NCBI GenBank assembly: GCA_021443065.1
Contig: JABUUR010000227.1
Span: forward strand, 1 to 25,342
DNA: 25,342 bases
Source: Fibrobacter sp.
Lineage (GTDB): Bacteria; Fibrobacterota; Fibrobacteria; Fibrobacterales; Fibrobacteraceae
Direction: 5' to 3'
Shown: positions 14,893 through 22,937 of the stretch, one piece after another
Layout: each line of letters begins with the position of its first letter
Numbering within the stretch: position 1 is the stretch's first letter
Position numbers and translations under genes: made by a program
Notes under the pieces: model-generated
Database searches by the model: none
What the model was told of the DNA's origin: nothing
What the model saw: only the letters and a program-made list of their open reading frames with translations

Positions 14893-15588
14893 TTAGATGA
14901 AAGAAAGCAGCGAGGCGAAAGACTCGCCGAAGCGATCGAACAGGGCTTCCAGGGACATTCTGGGTAGTTCCAGCGTCACGCATTCCAAGGGACCTTCGGC
15001 GTCCTTGCACCAGGTTCCCAAGCTTCCGGGCGTGGGATAGCCTATGTCGGGCTGCCACGGCAAACTAAAGCACTCGCACAGGGCATCCACCAGAGGGGTC
15101 CTTGCGGGGGCGTCTACACAACCTAGGGGAGCATGCATAGACAAGATTGCCTTGGGTTGCAATTGCTGAATAAGACCAAGGAGTGCGATGGTTTCCGGCT
15201 CGCTACCGGCAGCGGTTCCCGTAGACAAAAGCGTGTCTCTGGGTGCTTCCAATACGGAACGGGAGGAAACAGGGTCGGTTGACCAATTTGACGTAGGAAA
15301 ATTGCGGTTGAGGTCAACCCCTCGGGCGTTACAGCGAGTTCCCAGGGTCATCCCATCGGGATTGGCGCAAAGTATGAAGGCCACATCCTTCAAGGGCATT
15401 GCAAAGGCCCGAAGAGTTCGACTCAAAAGAAATGTAGTTTCGGGTTCTTCTCCATGGATACCCGCTATAACCAAAAGACGGCACGGACCGGAGCAGGGAA
15501 CGTATTGCAAAGGAGATCCCAGAACGGAGCGTCCGTAAGTTTTCAGGGGCAATAGAAGGCGGCCACGGGTTTCTTCTGCAAACAACAT
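14893..15588 (-). CDS. mpaA: MpaA-like zinc amidase/carboxypeptidase (M14 family)
   Basis: 231 residues from ATG 15588, which has AGG 7-9 nt upstream and clears the previous gene by 7 nt. An upstream in-frame TTG at 15630 would overlap it by 35 nt and is less likely. The zinc-carboxypeptidase motifs are complete: HGEE (His45, Glu48), RGVDLNRNFP (Arg95), His152 (SMHAPLG) and the catalytic Glu207 (VTLELP). E. coli MpaA cuts the gamma-D-glutamyl-diaminopimelate bond of recycled murein tripeptides in the cytoplasm. As there, no signal peptide is present. It lies directly downstream of a VanY-like peptidase and ruvC on the minus strand. Another gamma-D-Glu amidase specificity is possible. Confidence 0.82.
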   Translation of the reverse strand: MLFAEETRGRLLLPLKTYGRSVLGSPLQYVPCSGPCRLLVIAGIHGEEPETTFLLSRTLRAFAMPLKDVAFILCANPDGMTLGTRCNARGVDLNRNFPTSNWSTDPVSSRSVLEAPRDTLLSTGTAAGSEPETIALLGLIQQLQPKAILSMHAPLGCVDAPARTPLVDALCECFSLPWQPDIGYPTPGSLGTWCKDAEGPLECVTLELPRMSLEALFDRFGESFASLLSFI

Positions 15589-15595
15589 CACGAAC

Positions 15596-16279
15596 CTAAA
15601 TGAAATAAGGGTAGATGTAATCGTCGGCAAGACGTTCCAGGTTATCCAACAGCGCCGATTTGCAGGCGATATCCGTTTTCTCGTAAATGGTACGGAGTTT
15701 GCTCAAGGAAAATGTTTCCAGACGCTTTCTGGAAGTTGGCAAATGGGCGATATGCCACATTTCCGGCTGGATTTTGCCACGGCCGGGAACGAACACACGA
15801 CTGAAGCCGAAAGCCTCCCCGGCATCCATCAGCGCCGAAAGATTTTTGTGGAAAGGAGCAAACATTCCATCGCATTCTGCAGGGGTAAGCTGAACCTCGT
15901 AGCCTTCGGGGCAGGAGTTTCCATCCACCACGTCCAAGTCCGAACCAAGGTGATGCCTGCTGGCTCCCGGAAGCGCAGACCAGGTCAGGATGGCGTACAT
16001 AAGCTGTTCCTCGTCGGCGGGGCGTTCCATGGGATTTCCCTGGGCATCCAGAAGTTTTAATTCACCGGATGCCTTGCGGTTCCAAATGCTGAGTTGACGA
16101 TCAAAGGGGCGGTAGCCAGATTCCAGACGAAGGGCAAATCCATCCAGCGCCAAACGATCCTTTAATTTGTTCAAAAAAGGCAAAATTTCCTTACTGACAA
16201 AACAGCCATCCATATTCACAAAATCTGAAGAATCACTACATCGAAACCCGTAGCAATCTTTTGCCAAGTCCATTGTCAT
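15596..16279 (-). CDS. VanY-like D,D- or L,D-carboxypeptidase (M15 family)
   Basis: 227 residues. The zinc site of M15 peptidases is intact: SRHHLGSDLD (Ser107, His109, Asp116) and PEMWH (Glu173, His176). SGYRPFDRQ (54-62) is the usual preceding motif. These enzymes remove a terminal D-alanine from peptidoglycan stem peptides. No signal peptide or membrane anchor is visible, unlike many exported VanY proteins, so action on recycled peptides in the cytoplasm is more likely; a short undetected export signal cannot be excluded. Its ATG overlaps the ruvC stop as ATGA (16279-16276), so translation is probably coupled. The MpaA-like gene follows 7 nt downstream. The pair fits successive trimming of recycled murein peptides. 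Confidence 0.85.
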   Translation of the reverse strand: MTMDLAKDCYGFRCSDSSDFVNMDGCFVSKEILPFLNKLKDRLALDGFALRLESGYRPFDRQLSIWNRKASGELKLLDAQGNPMERPADEEQLMYAILTWSALPGASRHHLGSDLDVVDGNSCPEGYEVQLTPAECDGMFAPFHKNLSALMDAGEAFGFSRVFVPGRGKIQPEMWHIAHLPTSRKRLETFSLSKLRTIYEKTDIACKSALLDNLERLADDYIYPYFI

Positions 16280-16872
16280 TGGATGGTCCCTCCCATTTTC
16301 TCAATCAAATCCTTCCACTGTTTTGCGGTGGCCTTTTTTTTGCGGGACAGTCCATTGATCTTTTTCCTGGTCAAACCGGCCGCACCCACCAACGCAGTAG
16401 CCAACGGCGCAGGATTGGCATGGGTCAGTGCTATGGCAAGGGCATCGGAGGCATCCAGGGGCAGACTACCCCGTTCAATTCCCAATCGGGTAAAAACCAT
16501 GCTTGCCACCAGTTCCTTGGAGGCGCTTCCTTTACCGGTGACGGACTGCTTGACCACCGTGGGAGGATATTCGCTGTAGTTCATGCCACGTCGGCGACAT
16601 GCCACAAGCACTGCCCCGCGGATATGCCCAAGGACAAGGGCGCTCTTGGGATTCTTGTAAAAGAAAACCCCCTCCATGCTCAACTCCTGCGGCTGGTATA
16701 TATCCAAAAGCTGTTCCAGTTCCCTGACAATATGCAACAGGCGGTCTTCCAAAGGCAAACTTTCTGGAGCGTGCAACACGCCATACTCCAATACTTTCGG
16801 AATTTTTTCTTCCGTATCTAAAAAAGCATACCCTGTTGTAACGGAACCAGGGTCAATCCCGAGAATAATCAT
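16276..16872 (-). CDS. ruvC: Holliday junction resolvase RuvC
   Basis: 198 residues. Homodimeric endonuclease that resolves Holliday junctions with RuvAB in recombinational repair. The acidic catalytic residues are present: Asp7 (ILGIDPGS), Glu67 (LSMEGVFF), and Asp140 and Asp143 (LPLDASDALAIALTH). RGAVLVACRRRGM and YPPTVVKQSVTGKGSASKE are typical RuvC segments. The tail (about 160-198) is Lys-rich and longer than in E. coli RuvC (173 residues). No ruvA or ruvB is adjacent. It is first in a minus-strand operon with the VanY-like and MpaA-like genes and is divergent from the primase-helicase gene, whose start is 54 nt away. Confidence 0.95.
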   Translation of the reverse strand: MIILGIDPGSVTTGYAFLDTEEKIPKVLEYGVLHAPESLPLEDRLLHIVRELEQLLDIYQPQELSMEGVFFYKNPKSALVLGHIRGAVLVACRRRGMNYSEYPPTVVKQSVTGKGSASKELVASMVFTRLGIERGSLPLDASDALAIALTHANPAPLATALVGAAGLTRKKINGLSRKKKATAKQWKDLIEKMGGTIQ

Positions 16873-16874
16873 AC

Positions 16875-16901
16875 CTTGAAAAATAAAAAATATGTAGATT
16901 T
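16875..16901 (+). promoter_or_regulatory. Candidate promoter of the primase-helicase gene
   Basis: CTTG (16875-16878) and TAGATTT (16895-16901) are separated by 16 nt, shorter than the ideal 19. Transcription from it would begin close to 16907, leaving a 20-nt leader with AAGGAA before ATG 16927. Weak support. Confidence 0.2.
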
Positions 16902-16926
16902 CTAGATGTTAGAAAAGGAATCCGCT

Positions 16927-18813
16927 ATGCTTATGGATCAAGAACATGCCGGTATCATCATGCGAGCCAAGACCCACCCGCGCCAGTTGGGCATTCCCCT
17001 GAGCCGTTGGGGTCGAAACCTTATCGCTTGCTGCCCTTTCCATTCCCCCGAGGAAACATCCTTGTTCTTCTACGATGCCCTGGGCTACTGGCGCTACCGC
17101 TGTCTGCAGTGCGGAAGCGAAGGCGACTTGATCGAATTCGTAATGCGCAGCCGTTTTAACGGAATGAAGGAACCCCAGGCCCGCGCCGAGGCCTTGGATT
17201 TTCTGGGAACGCTGGAACCGGAGCATGATTCCAATTTTGAAGAGCATCCTTGGATCAAGGAAATCGGAGGCGAAAAATCCAGGGTACTGGAGAACTTTGT
17301 GCGGTACTGCCACTGGGCCGCCTGCAAAAGTCCGTCTTCTGCAGAATTTCTGCAATCCCGAGGATGGAGCATTGGCCAGGCTCAACTCTACGGCATCGGC
17401 TATTACAGCGGCGATCCGGAGCCCTTCGCCAGTTACTGCATGCTATCGGGAATTGAACGGCACCAGATTAACTTCTACCTGGATAACCTTGAAGCCTACC
17501 GCGAGCCAAGGATCACCATACCCGCACGCAATTCCAAAGGACTGATCCATTCCGTCTACGGGCGCGTTCTAGACGATTCCGACAGCAGCCACACCTACGT
17601 ATCCTACGCTTCGGGCCCGGGCGACATACCCTTTAACATCCAGTCGGAAAACAGCAAGCCCATTATCGTGGAAGGCTTCTTTGACGCACTGACCGCAGAC
17701 CTGGCAGGTATCCCGGGCGTTGTTTCTACCATGTATCAGGAACTGACGTTAAGCCACCTGTACAAGTTGAAGGCCTGCGGTGCAGAATCCGTCACTGTCA
17801 TACTCCGCCGGGAACAGGACCGCAGAGAGCAGGAATTCCGCATACAGAAATACTTGAAGATGGCGGAAGAGTTAAATCTGAAGTTCAAGTCCATCGTTCT
17901 GCCTAAGGAAGAAACCGTAGATCTTGTCGTTCGCAAGAACGGCGCAGACCAACTGCTGAACCTAATTCAGCAGACCGAGGAAGACACGGTCCACAGCCAC
18001 CGTCGTTCCATGCTGTTGCAAGACATCAAGGAAAACTTTGACATCGCCATGGGCTGCCCGCCGGATGTTCGCGTAGGTTACGCCCTGAACACGTTTCCCC
18101 TGTTGACCAAGACTATCGACGGCATTCAGTCCGGATGTTTCTACGTGTCGTCCAAGCCCTTTGGACTAAAGACCACCTTAATGTCCAGCATGGCGTTGGA
18201 CCTTCTCCAGAGCAATCCCAACTTGAAGTTGATTTACATAGCGTTGGAAACACCCCGTCGCCAGATTTTCGACCGTCTCGTGTCGATGCTCATTGGAGAA
18301 TCCGTCTTGACGGTGCGCAAGCAAAATGCAGACGAAAACGTCAACCAGAAGATCCTGGAAGCCACCCGTACATTGATGGGCTTTGTCCGCAACAACCGTC
18401 TGGAAATCTGGGACGACCAGCCCGACTTCGACAACCTGGAACTTATTTCCACCTTGAAGGAAGAAGCCAAGGAACACCCCAACCTCGTTGTTTTCATCGA
18501 CGGTATCGACCATCTGAAAATTACGGACTACTACGACTTGAACGACATTCATGAGCGTCGTTCTTCCGTAATCTTGGACTTGTACAAGGCCGTGGACATC
18601 CCGTTGTTCCTGGGTGGCGAGTTGGTCGATTCCGAAGAAGGACTTGTCGGGCCAAGGGCTTACCTGCGGGATTCGGACGCCATTTACTGGCTGGAGTCCA
18701 AAGGAGGCAATTTGTTCTTGAATGTAGATTCCAAGCGTTTGGGAAGCAGCCAGGTGTACCAAGGGAACTTGACCATCGACCCGCTTTCCAACAGAATGCA
18801 GGAAGAAGGCTAA
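16927..18813 (+). CDS. DnaG/DnaB-like fused primase-helicase with degenerate catalytic motifs
   Basis: 628 residues from ATG 16927, chosen because AAGGAA (16915-16920) precedes it at 6 nt; an in-frame ATG lies at 16906. The order of domains is that of T7 gp4/Twinkle. A CHC2 zinc finger (Cys36-x2-His39 ... Cys59-x2-Cys62, then GDLIEFVM) leads into a DnaG-like core (YGIGYYSGDPEPF..., about 153-235). TOPRIM follows (IIVEGFFDALTA, Glu249), then a DnaB/RecA-like ATPase (about 375-610). The zinc site is intact, but other motifs are changed. The TOPRIM DGD reads EQD (296-298), and the later DPD reads TVD. Walker A reads SKPFGLKTT (409-417), with Leu in place of the Gly before Lys. Walker B keeps Asp525 (VVFIDGID). 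No phage genes surround it. It could be a domesticated repair or replication-regulating protein. The architecture is well supported; activity is doubtful. Confidence 0.75.
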   Translation: MLMDQEHAGIIMRAKTHPRQLGIPLSRWGRNLIACCPFHSPEETSLFFYDALGYWRYRCLQCGSEGDLIEFVMRSRFNGMKEPQARAEALDFLGTLEPEHDSNFEEHPWIKEIGGEKSRVLENFVRYCHWAACKSPSSAEFLQSRGWSIGQAQLYGIGYYSGDPEPFASYCMLSGIERHQINFYLDNLEAYREPRITIPARNSKGLIHSVYGRVLDDSDSSHTYVSYASGPGDIPFNIQSENSKPIIVEGFFDALTADLAGIPGVVSTMYQELTLSHLYKLKACGAESVTVILRREQDRREQEFRIQKYLKMAEELNLKFKSIVLPKEETVDLVVRKNGADQLLNLIQQTEEDTVHSHRRSMLLQDIKENFDIAMGCPPDVRVGYALNTFPLLTKTIDGIQSGCFYVSSKPFGLKTTLMSSMALDLLQSNPNLKLIYIALETPRRQIFDRLVSMLIGESVLTVRKQNADENVNQKILEATRTLMGFVRNNRLEIWDDQPDFDNLELISTLKEEAKEHPNLVVFIDGIDHLKITDYYDLNDIHERRSSVILDLYKAVDIPLFLGGELVDSEEGLVGPRAYLRDSDAIYWLESKGGNLFLNVDSKRLGSSQVYQGNLTIDPLSNRMQEEG

Positions 18814-18831
18814 ATCCTTTTAGCACGCCAC

Positions 18832-20025
18832 ATGTTTACAGTAGTTGACTTCAACAATTTCTGGAGCCCCTCCGGAGGGGGCGTTCGCCGGTACCATTTG
18901 CAGAAGATGGCTTTTTACGAACAACAAAGCGAGGTGCTTTCCGTGTTCGTCATGCCGGACTCCAGCACATATACCGAAAAGAAAAGTGACGGATTGATTA
19001 TCGAACATGTGGAGGCTTTTCGCTTTCCCGGAAATTGGGAATACCGCTTTATCTGGAAGCAATCCCAAATCCGCCCTATCTTAAGCAAGTACAAACCGGA
19101 TGTGATTGAAGTGGGTTCCCCATATATCCTGCCCTCGATGGTTCGGCGGGCGGCAAAGAAAATTTGCCCCGGGGCGGCCCTTTTGAGTTTTTGGCATGCA
19201 GACTTCCCCATTACCTATGTGGAAAGGCCTGTTTCGAACAAACTAGGTGCGGCCGTAGGTTCTTTTTGCAAGAAGATAGCCTTTGGGTACGCTCGCCAAG
19301 AATTCAAGAAATATGACGGCGTACAGGTTTCCTGTAAGGAAGTCCTTGAACGTTGCGACGCCTATGGACTGCCCAAATCCCACTGGATACCCCTGGGCTG
19401 CGACATCCAGATGTTCTCTCCCCAAAAAAGGGACGAGGAACTGGTGACACGTTTAAAGGAAGGCGACCCCCATCGCTTGACCATATTCTTCCCCCACCGT
19501 TTTTGCGAAGAGAAGGGCATTGAACTTTTGCTGGACGCCTACGATATTCTTGCGAACAAACTGAACAGCGAACCCGCATTGATTTTGGCAGGTACAGGGC
19601 CTTACTTGCATCAAGTACAGGAAGCGGCCCAAAGCCACCCCCATATTCAGTACGCAGGTTTCATCAAGTCCATCGATGAAATGGCAAGGTATTACGCCAG
19701 CGTGGACCTGGGACTTGCCCTGTCCGGGTGGGAAACCTTCGGGTTGTCCATTCTTGAAAGTATGGCCTGCGGCAACGCCCAGATTGGCGCAAACAGCGGG
19801 GCAGCAGCAGAACACGTCAAGGAATCGAACGCAGGCACAATCCTACAGACTCGCACGCCACAGGCCCTGGCAGACGCCATTATCGAACTTTATCATTCCG
19901 ACTTAACTCAGAAAAAAACAAACGCACGCAAATACGCGGAAAAGTTCAGCTGGAGCGATTGCTTTAAACGGCAGTTGACTCTTTACAAGGAAATTTCAAA
20001 GCAAAAAGGAAACTCCCATGATTAG
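18832..20025 (+). CDS. GT4-family glycosyltransferase
   Basis: 397 residues. A two-Rossmann-domain (GT-B) retaining glycosyltransferase. The N-terminal acceptor domain begins FNNFWSPSGGGVRRY, with the Gly-rich loop common in GT4 enzymes. The C-terminal donor domain carries HRFCEEKGIELLLDAY, LILAGTGPY and the diagnostic E-x7-E (Glu301, Glu309) in WETFGLSILESMACG. It is cytoplasmic or peripheral to the membrane and probably builds a surface glycan or glycolipid; acceptor and sugar are unknown. It starts 18 nt after the primase-helicase stop and its last 8 nt overlap the Dabb gene (ATGATTAG). Co-transcription with an unrelated-looking replication-type gene is notable. Confidence 0.88.
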   Translation: MFTVVDFNNFWSPSGGGVRRYHLQKMAFYEQQSEVLSVFVMPDSSTYTEKKSDGLIIEHVEAFRFPGNWEYRFIWKQSQIRPILSKYKPDVIEVGSPYILPSMVRRAAKKICPGAALLSFWHADFPITYVERPVSNKLGAAVGSFCKKIAFGYARQEFKKYDGVQVSCKEVLERCDAYGLPKSHWIPLGCDIQMFSPQKRDEELVTRLKEGDPHRLTIFFPHRFCEEKGIELLLDAYDILANKLNSEPALILAGTGPYLHQVQEAAQSHPHIQYAGFIKSIDEMARYYASVDLGLALSGWETFGLSILESMACGNAQIGANSGAAAEHVKESNAGTILQTRTPQALADAIIELYHSDLTQKKTNARKYAEKFSWSDCFKRQLTLYKEISKQKGNSHD

Positions 20026-20335
20026 ACATATCGTATGGTGGAAATTGAAGGCCGAAGCCGAAGGTGCTACAGCCAAGGAAAACGGAGAAAAACTGGTGGC
20101 GGCATTCCACGCCCTGGAAGGAAAAATTCCAGGCCTCGTAAGCATCGAGTGCGGTTTGAATTTCAACAAGTCTGAAATTGGCAACGGCGACATTGAATAC
20201 GACATCGCCTTGGACACAACATTTCGAACCAAGGAAGCCCTGGACTTTTACCAAGGCCACCCGGAACACCAGGCCATCGTAGGTTTGGTGAAGAAGGTTG
20301 TTGTGGAAAGAAGAGCTGTAGATTTCGAATACTAG
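20018..20335 (+). CDS. Dabb-domain (stress-responsive A/B barrel) protein
   Basis: 105 residues. It opens with MIRHIVWWKLK and has the Dabb layout throughout: beta-strand, long helix (KENGEKLVAAFHAL), GKIPGLVSIECG, a DIALDTTF strand, then EALDFYQGHPEHQAIVG. These small ferredoxin-like dimers are found in stress-response proteins and some cyclases, and often have no assigned substrate. The start overlaps the GT4 stop, so translation is probably coupled; AAAGGAAACTCCC before the ATG is a good ribosome site. Its stop is only 4 bp from the stop of the convergent RND transporter gene, with no hairpin between them. Confidence 0.85.
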   Translation: MIRHIVWWKLKAEAEGATAKENGEKLVAAFHALEGKIPGLVSIECGLNFNKSEIGNGDIEYDIALDTTFRTKEALDFYQGHPEHQAIVGLVKKVVVERRAVDFEY

Positions 20336-20339
20336 ATCT

Positions 20340-22919
20340 CTACTCGTCCTTTTTGAGCCATGTCTTGCAAAGGAGCATGGAGAACACAACGCTGGTGACA
20401 AGGAAGATGAAAATGCCGATGCAAGCCAAGTCACCAATTCCCTTTAGACCACGGTGAGTGGTAAAGAGAAATCCCACAAAGCCAGCAATCGTTGTAGTGG
20501 AGCTAGCCATGACGTTACGGCCAGTGGTATCCATCAGTTTTCGCAGGGTCATCGTCTTATCTGCGGTCCATGAACTCAACAAATGGATGGAGGCGTCTAT
20601 CCCCAGGCCAAGTGTCATGGGAATTACAATCACGTTGTAGATACTTATTTTGCCAAAGGAGAAATACTGGGTCAAAAATCCGAGAACTCCCAAGGTAATC
20701 AAGGCTCCCATGCCAAAGGGAATACATCCCGTGGCAAACATCTTGGGCCTACGGAACGAAATGACCAAAGTGCCAAAGATGACAAAGAGAATTACCAACG
20801 CAAGGTTCAGGCTGTCCTCTTTTACAGACTTGATTACGTCGGAAAGAATGAACTGGGAGGAGAACGTGCGGAGATTCTCACCGTCAAAATTCCAATGTCC
20901 ATAGCGATCCTGGAAGGTCTGTAAAGCGTTGGCGTCCCAACTGGGGAAACTTCCATAAATAAAGCCGATTTTACCATAGGAGCCGTCTTTTTCCCGAAGG
21001 ATATCCAGGGTCCAACTAGGCACGTCTTCGGCAGTAAACGGTTTTTCGACAGCAGCCATCGTACGAAGATTTGCGATATTGACGGAATCCTCACCTTCTG
21101 CGCGGTCGAAGACTCTAGCCTCGACCAAGTCCCGAATTTCTTCGATGACTTCAAGGCGAATATTTTGAGAATCAGCCGGAGGTACAAAACTGCGAAGAGT
21201 TAGGAAACTACCCAGCAAGGAATCCTTTTCCACATTCAAGCGGTACATCAGGGTATCGTAAAGTTTGTCCAGTTGCTCCGGTTTGGAACCCATCACGGCG
21301 GCAGGAGTAGATGTCTTTGCCTTATGTCCGTCACGTGTCACGCTGGTAGATATCTTTGTCTTTTGCGTTTTTACCACCGTTGATGCACGACGAAGATTTT
21401 TCAGGTCGTGCTCAAAATCCACACTTGGCGTGTAATAGATCGAGACGACACCTATGACCACACAAACGGCAGCGGCAATTTTAAAGAACTTGAAGATTTT
21501 TTCTTCGCTCCAGGACTTGGGGAATAGCGTATTCTGAGGAGCTGCGGGAATACCGCCCATGCACTTGACAAACACAGGCAACACCAGCACCGAGGTCATC
21601 ATATTGAACACCACCCCTGCAGAAGACACAACGCCAAACTCATAGAACCCCTTGAAATGGGCAACTAGCAAAGTCAGGAAGGCGGCAACAGTTGTAAAAC
21701 TTGCCAAGATAAACGGCTTGAGCATTTTCTTTTGGGCTTCTTCTAGAACTTCTTCTAACGATGCCCCCTTATGCATAAGTTTTTGAGCCGTACCCATCAT
21801 GTGGATAGAATAGTCTATACCTACGCCTAAAATGATGGATGCGACAAAGACTGTAAAGGGGCTCAATTTTCCATAAACGAGTGCAGTAAAGGCAAATGTG
21901 GGAACACAGGCGTAAAGCACAGTCGCAGTCACAAGAATCGGCCCCTTGAAACTGCGGAAGAAGAAACTGGTAAGTAAAATGATCAGCACAAGACTAATGG
22001 CAAAAGAGAACAGACTGTCATTGGCGACTTCGTCCACTTCCTTTAAACCTTCGTAGGTGCCTTCTACGCTAAAACGGGTTTTGGCGGCGTAGGTACGTTC
22101 CCCAAAGTGCTTTAGCAAGACATCGGTCTGGGCCAGAATCCGCGTGACGAATTCGTAATCCGTAGAAGGTTTAATCAGTTTTGCATTTACGACCCCGTTA
22201 AACCAGACCTTGCCTGTACTGTCGGGCCTGGGGCAGCCTATCAAGCGGGATTTCAAATGCGAGGGCACGGGAGCCTTGGGGTCCCACTCCTTTACATCAG
22301 CCTTGGCAGAATCCTTGGCCTTGTTCATGAAAGAGGTAAATGCCCCAACGGCTTCGTCGGGCAGGCCCAATTCCTGTGGAAGATTTTCATCAAACCATAC
22401 CCGTTCCTTCTTTTCTTCGCTTGTCGTTTCTTCACCAAGCAAGTCCACAACCAAGGGACCGTTCTTACGGCCGATTTCCAACTGAAGATCTTCCAGATTG
22501 TCGCGGATTCTTTCCAAGTGCTTCACCGGCAGGTACAGCAGCGCATTTTCCTTGAAGAACTGGTTGTTGTTGTCAATCTGGATAGAAACGAAATCGTCTA
22601 CCCAGTTTTTTTTGATATAGTCGCTGATGGAATCCTGCATTTCGGCGACAATATCGGGGTCTTCGCTTTGAATGGCGATGGTAAAACGGTCTGCACTGCC
22701 AAATCGGGTATAGGATTCTTCAAGAGCGATTACACTGGGTGTATCCTCCGGAAGTAAATGGGACAAGTCTGCATCCAGTTTTAAGCCCGGTTTTACAAAA
22801 ATCGGATAGACACAAAGCAACGCCAAGAACAAATAGACGGCAAGAGCCTTGTAAGGGTGCCTGCAAATCAGCGGAATGTACCACTGGGAAAACTTTTCTT
22901 GAAGAGACTTTTTATTCAT
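20340..22919 (-). CDS. MMPL/RND-superfamily exporter
   Basis: 859 residues with the twofold RND layout and about 12 membrane helices. TM1 is at 24-44, TM2-6 at about 310-455, TM7 near 478-495 and TM8-12 at about 705-853. Large extracytoplasmic loops lie between TM1/2 and TM7/8. Each half has the MMPL/sterol-sensing signature with the proton-relay Asp: GVGIDYSIHM in the first half and GLGIDASIHL in the second. Length and motifs point to the lipid-exporting MmpL/HpnN group rather than the AcrB drug pumps (about 1,040 residues). It is proton driven, in the inner membrane. It lies 18 nt downstream of a GT-A glycosyltransferase gene on the same strand, suggesting export of a glycosylated lipid. 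No membrane-fusion protein is adjacent. Confidence 0.9.
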   Translation of the reverse strand: MNKKSLQEKFSQWYIPLICRHPYKALAVYLFLALLCVYPIFVKPGLKLDADLSHLLPEDTPSVIALEESYTRFGSADRFTIAIQSEDPDIVAEMQDSISDYIKKNWVDDFVSIQIDNNNQFFKENALLYLPVKHLERIRDNLEDLQLEIGRKNGPLVVDLLGEETTSEEKKERVWFDENLPQELGLPDEAVGAFTSFMNKAKDSAKADVKEWDPKAPVPSHLKSRLIGCPRPDSTGKVWFNGVVNAKLIKPSTDYEFVTRILAQTDVLLKHFGERTYAAKTRFSVEGTYEGLKEVDEVANDSLFSFAISLVLIILLTSFFFRSFKGPILVTATVLYACVPTFAFTALVYGKLSPFTVFVASIILGVGIDYSIHMMGTAQKLMHKGASLEEVLEEAQKKMLKPFILASFTTVAAFLTLLVAHFKGFYEFGVVSSAGVVFNMMTSVLVLPVFVKCMGGIPAAPQNTLFPKSWSEEKIFKFFKIAAAVCVVIGVVSIYYTPSVDFEHDLKNLRRASTVVKTQKTKISTSVTRDGHKAKTSTPAAVMGSKPEQLDKLYDTLMYRLNVEKDSLLGSFLTLRSFVPPADSQNIRLEVIEEIRDLVEARVFDRAEGEDSVNIANLRTMAAVEKPFTAEDVPSWTLDILREKDGSYGKIGFIYGSFPSWDANALQTFQDRYGHWNFDGENLRTFSSQFILSDVIKSVKEDSLNLALVILFVIFGTLVISFRRPKMFATGCIPFGMGALITLGVLGFLTQYFSFGKISIYNVIVIPMTLGLGIDASIHLLSSWTADKTMTLRKLMDTTGRNVMASSTTTIAGFVGFLFTTHRGLKGIGDLACIGIFIFLVTSVVFSMLLCKTWLKKDE

Positions 22920-22937
22920 ATTGCTAAAATATAAAAA

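Noticed and set aside
15589..15630. TTG start at 15630 for the MpaA-like protein
   Set aside because: It would overlap the VanY-like gene by 35 nt and adds residues without likeness to MpaA; ATG 15588 has a ribosome site and fits the operon spacing.
14893..16279. Vancomycin-resistance-type vanY cluster
   Set aside because: No vanR/S, vanH, vanA or vanX is present; the VanY-like protein lacks an export signal and is coupled to ruvC and an MpaA-like gene, which fits recycling better. The two-component pair at 6770-9542 is too far away and lies with other genes.
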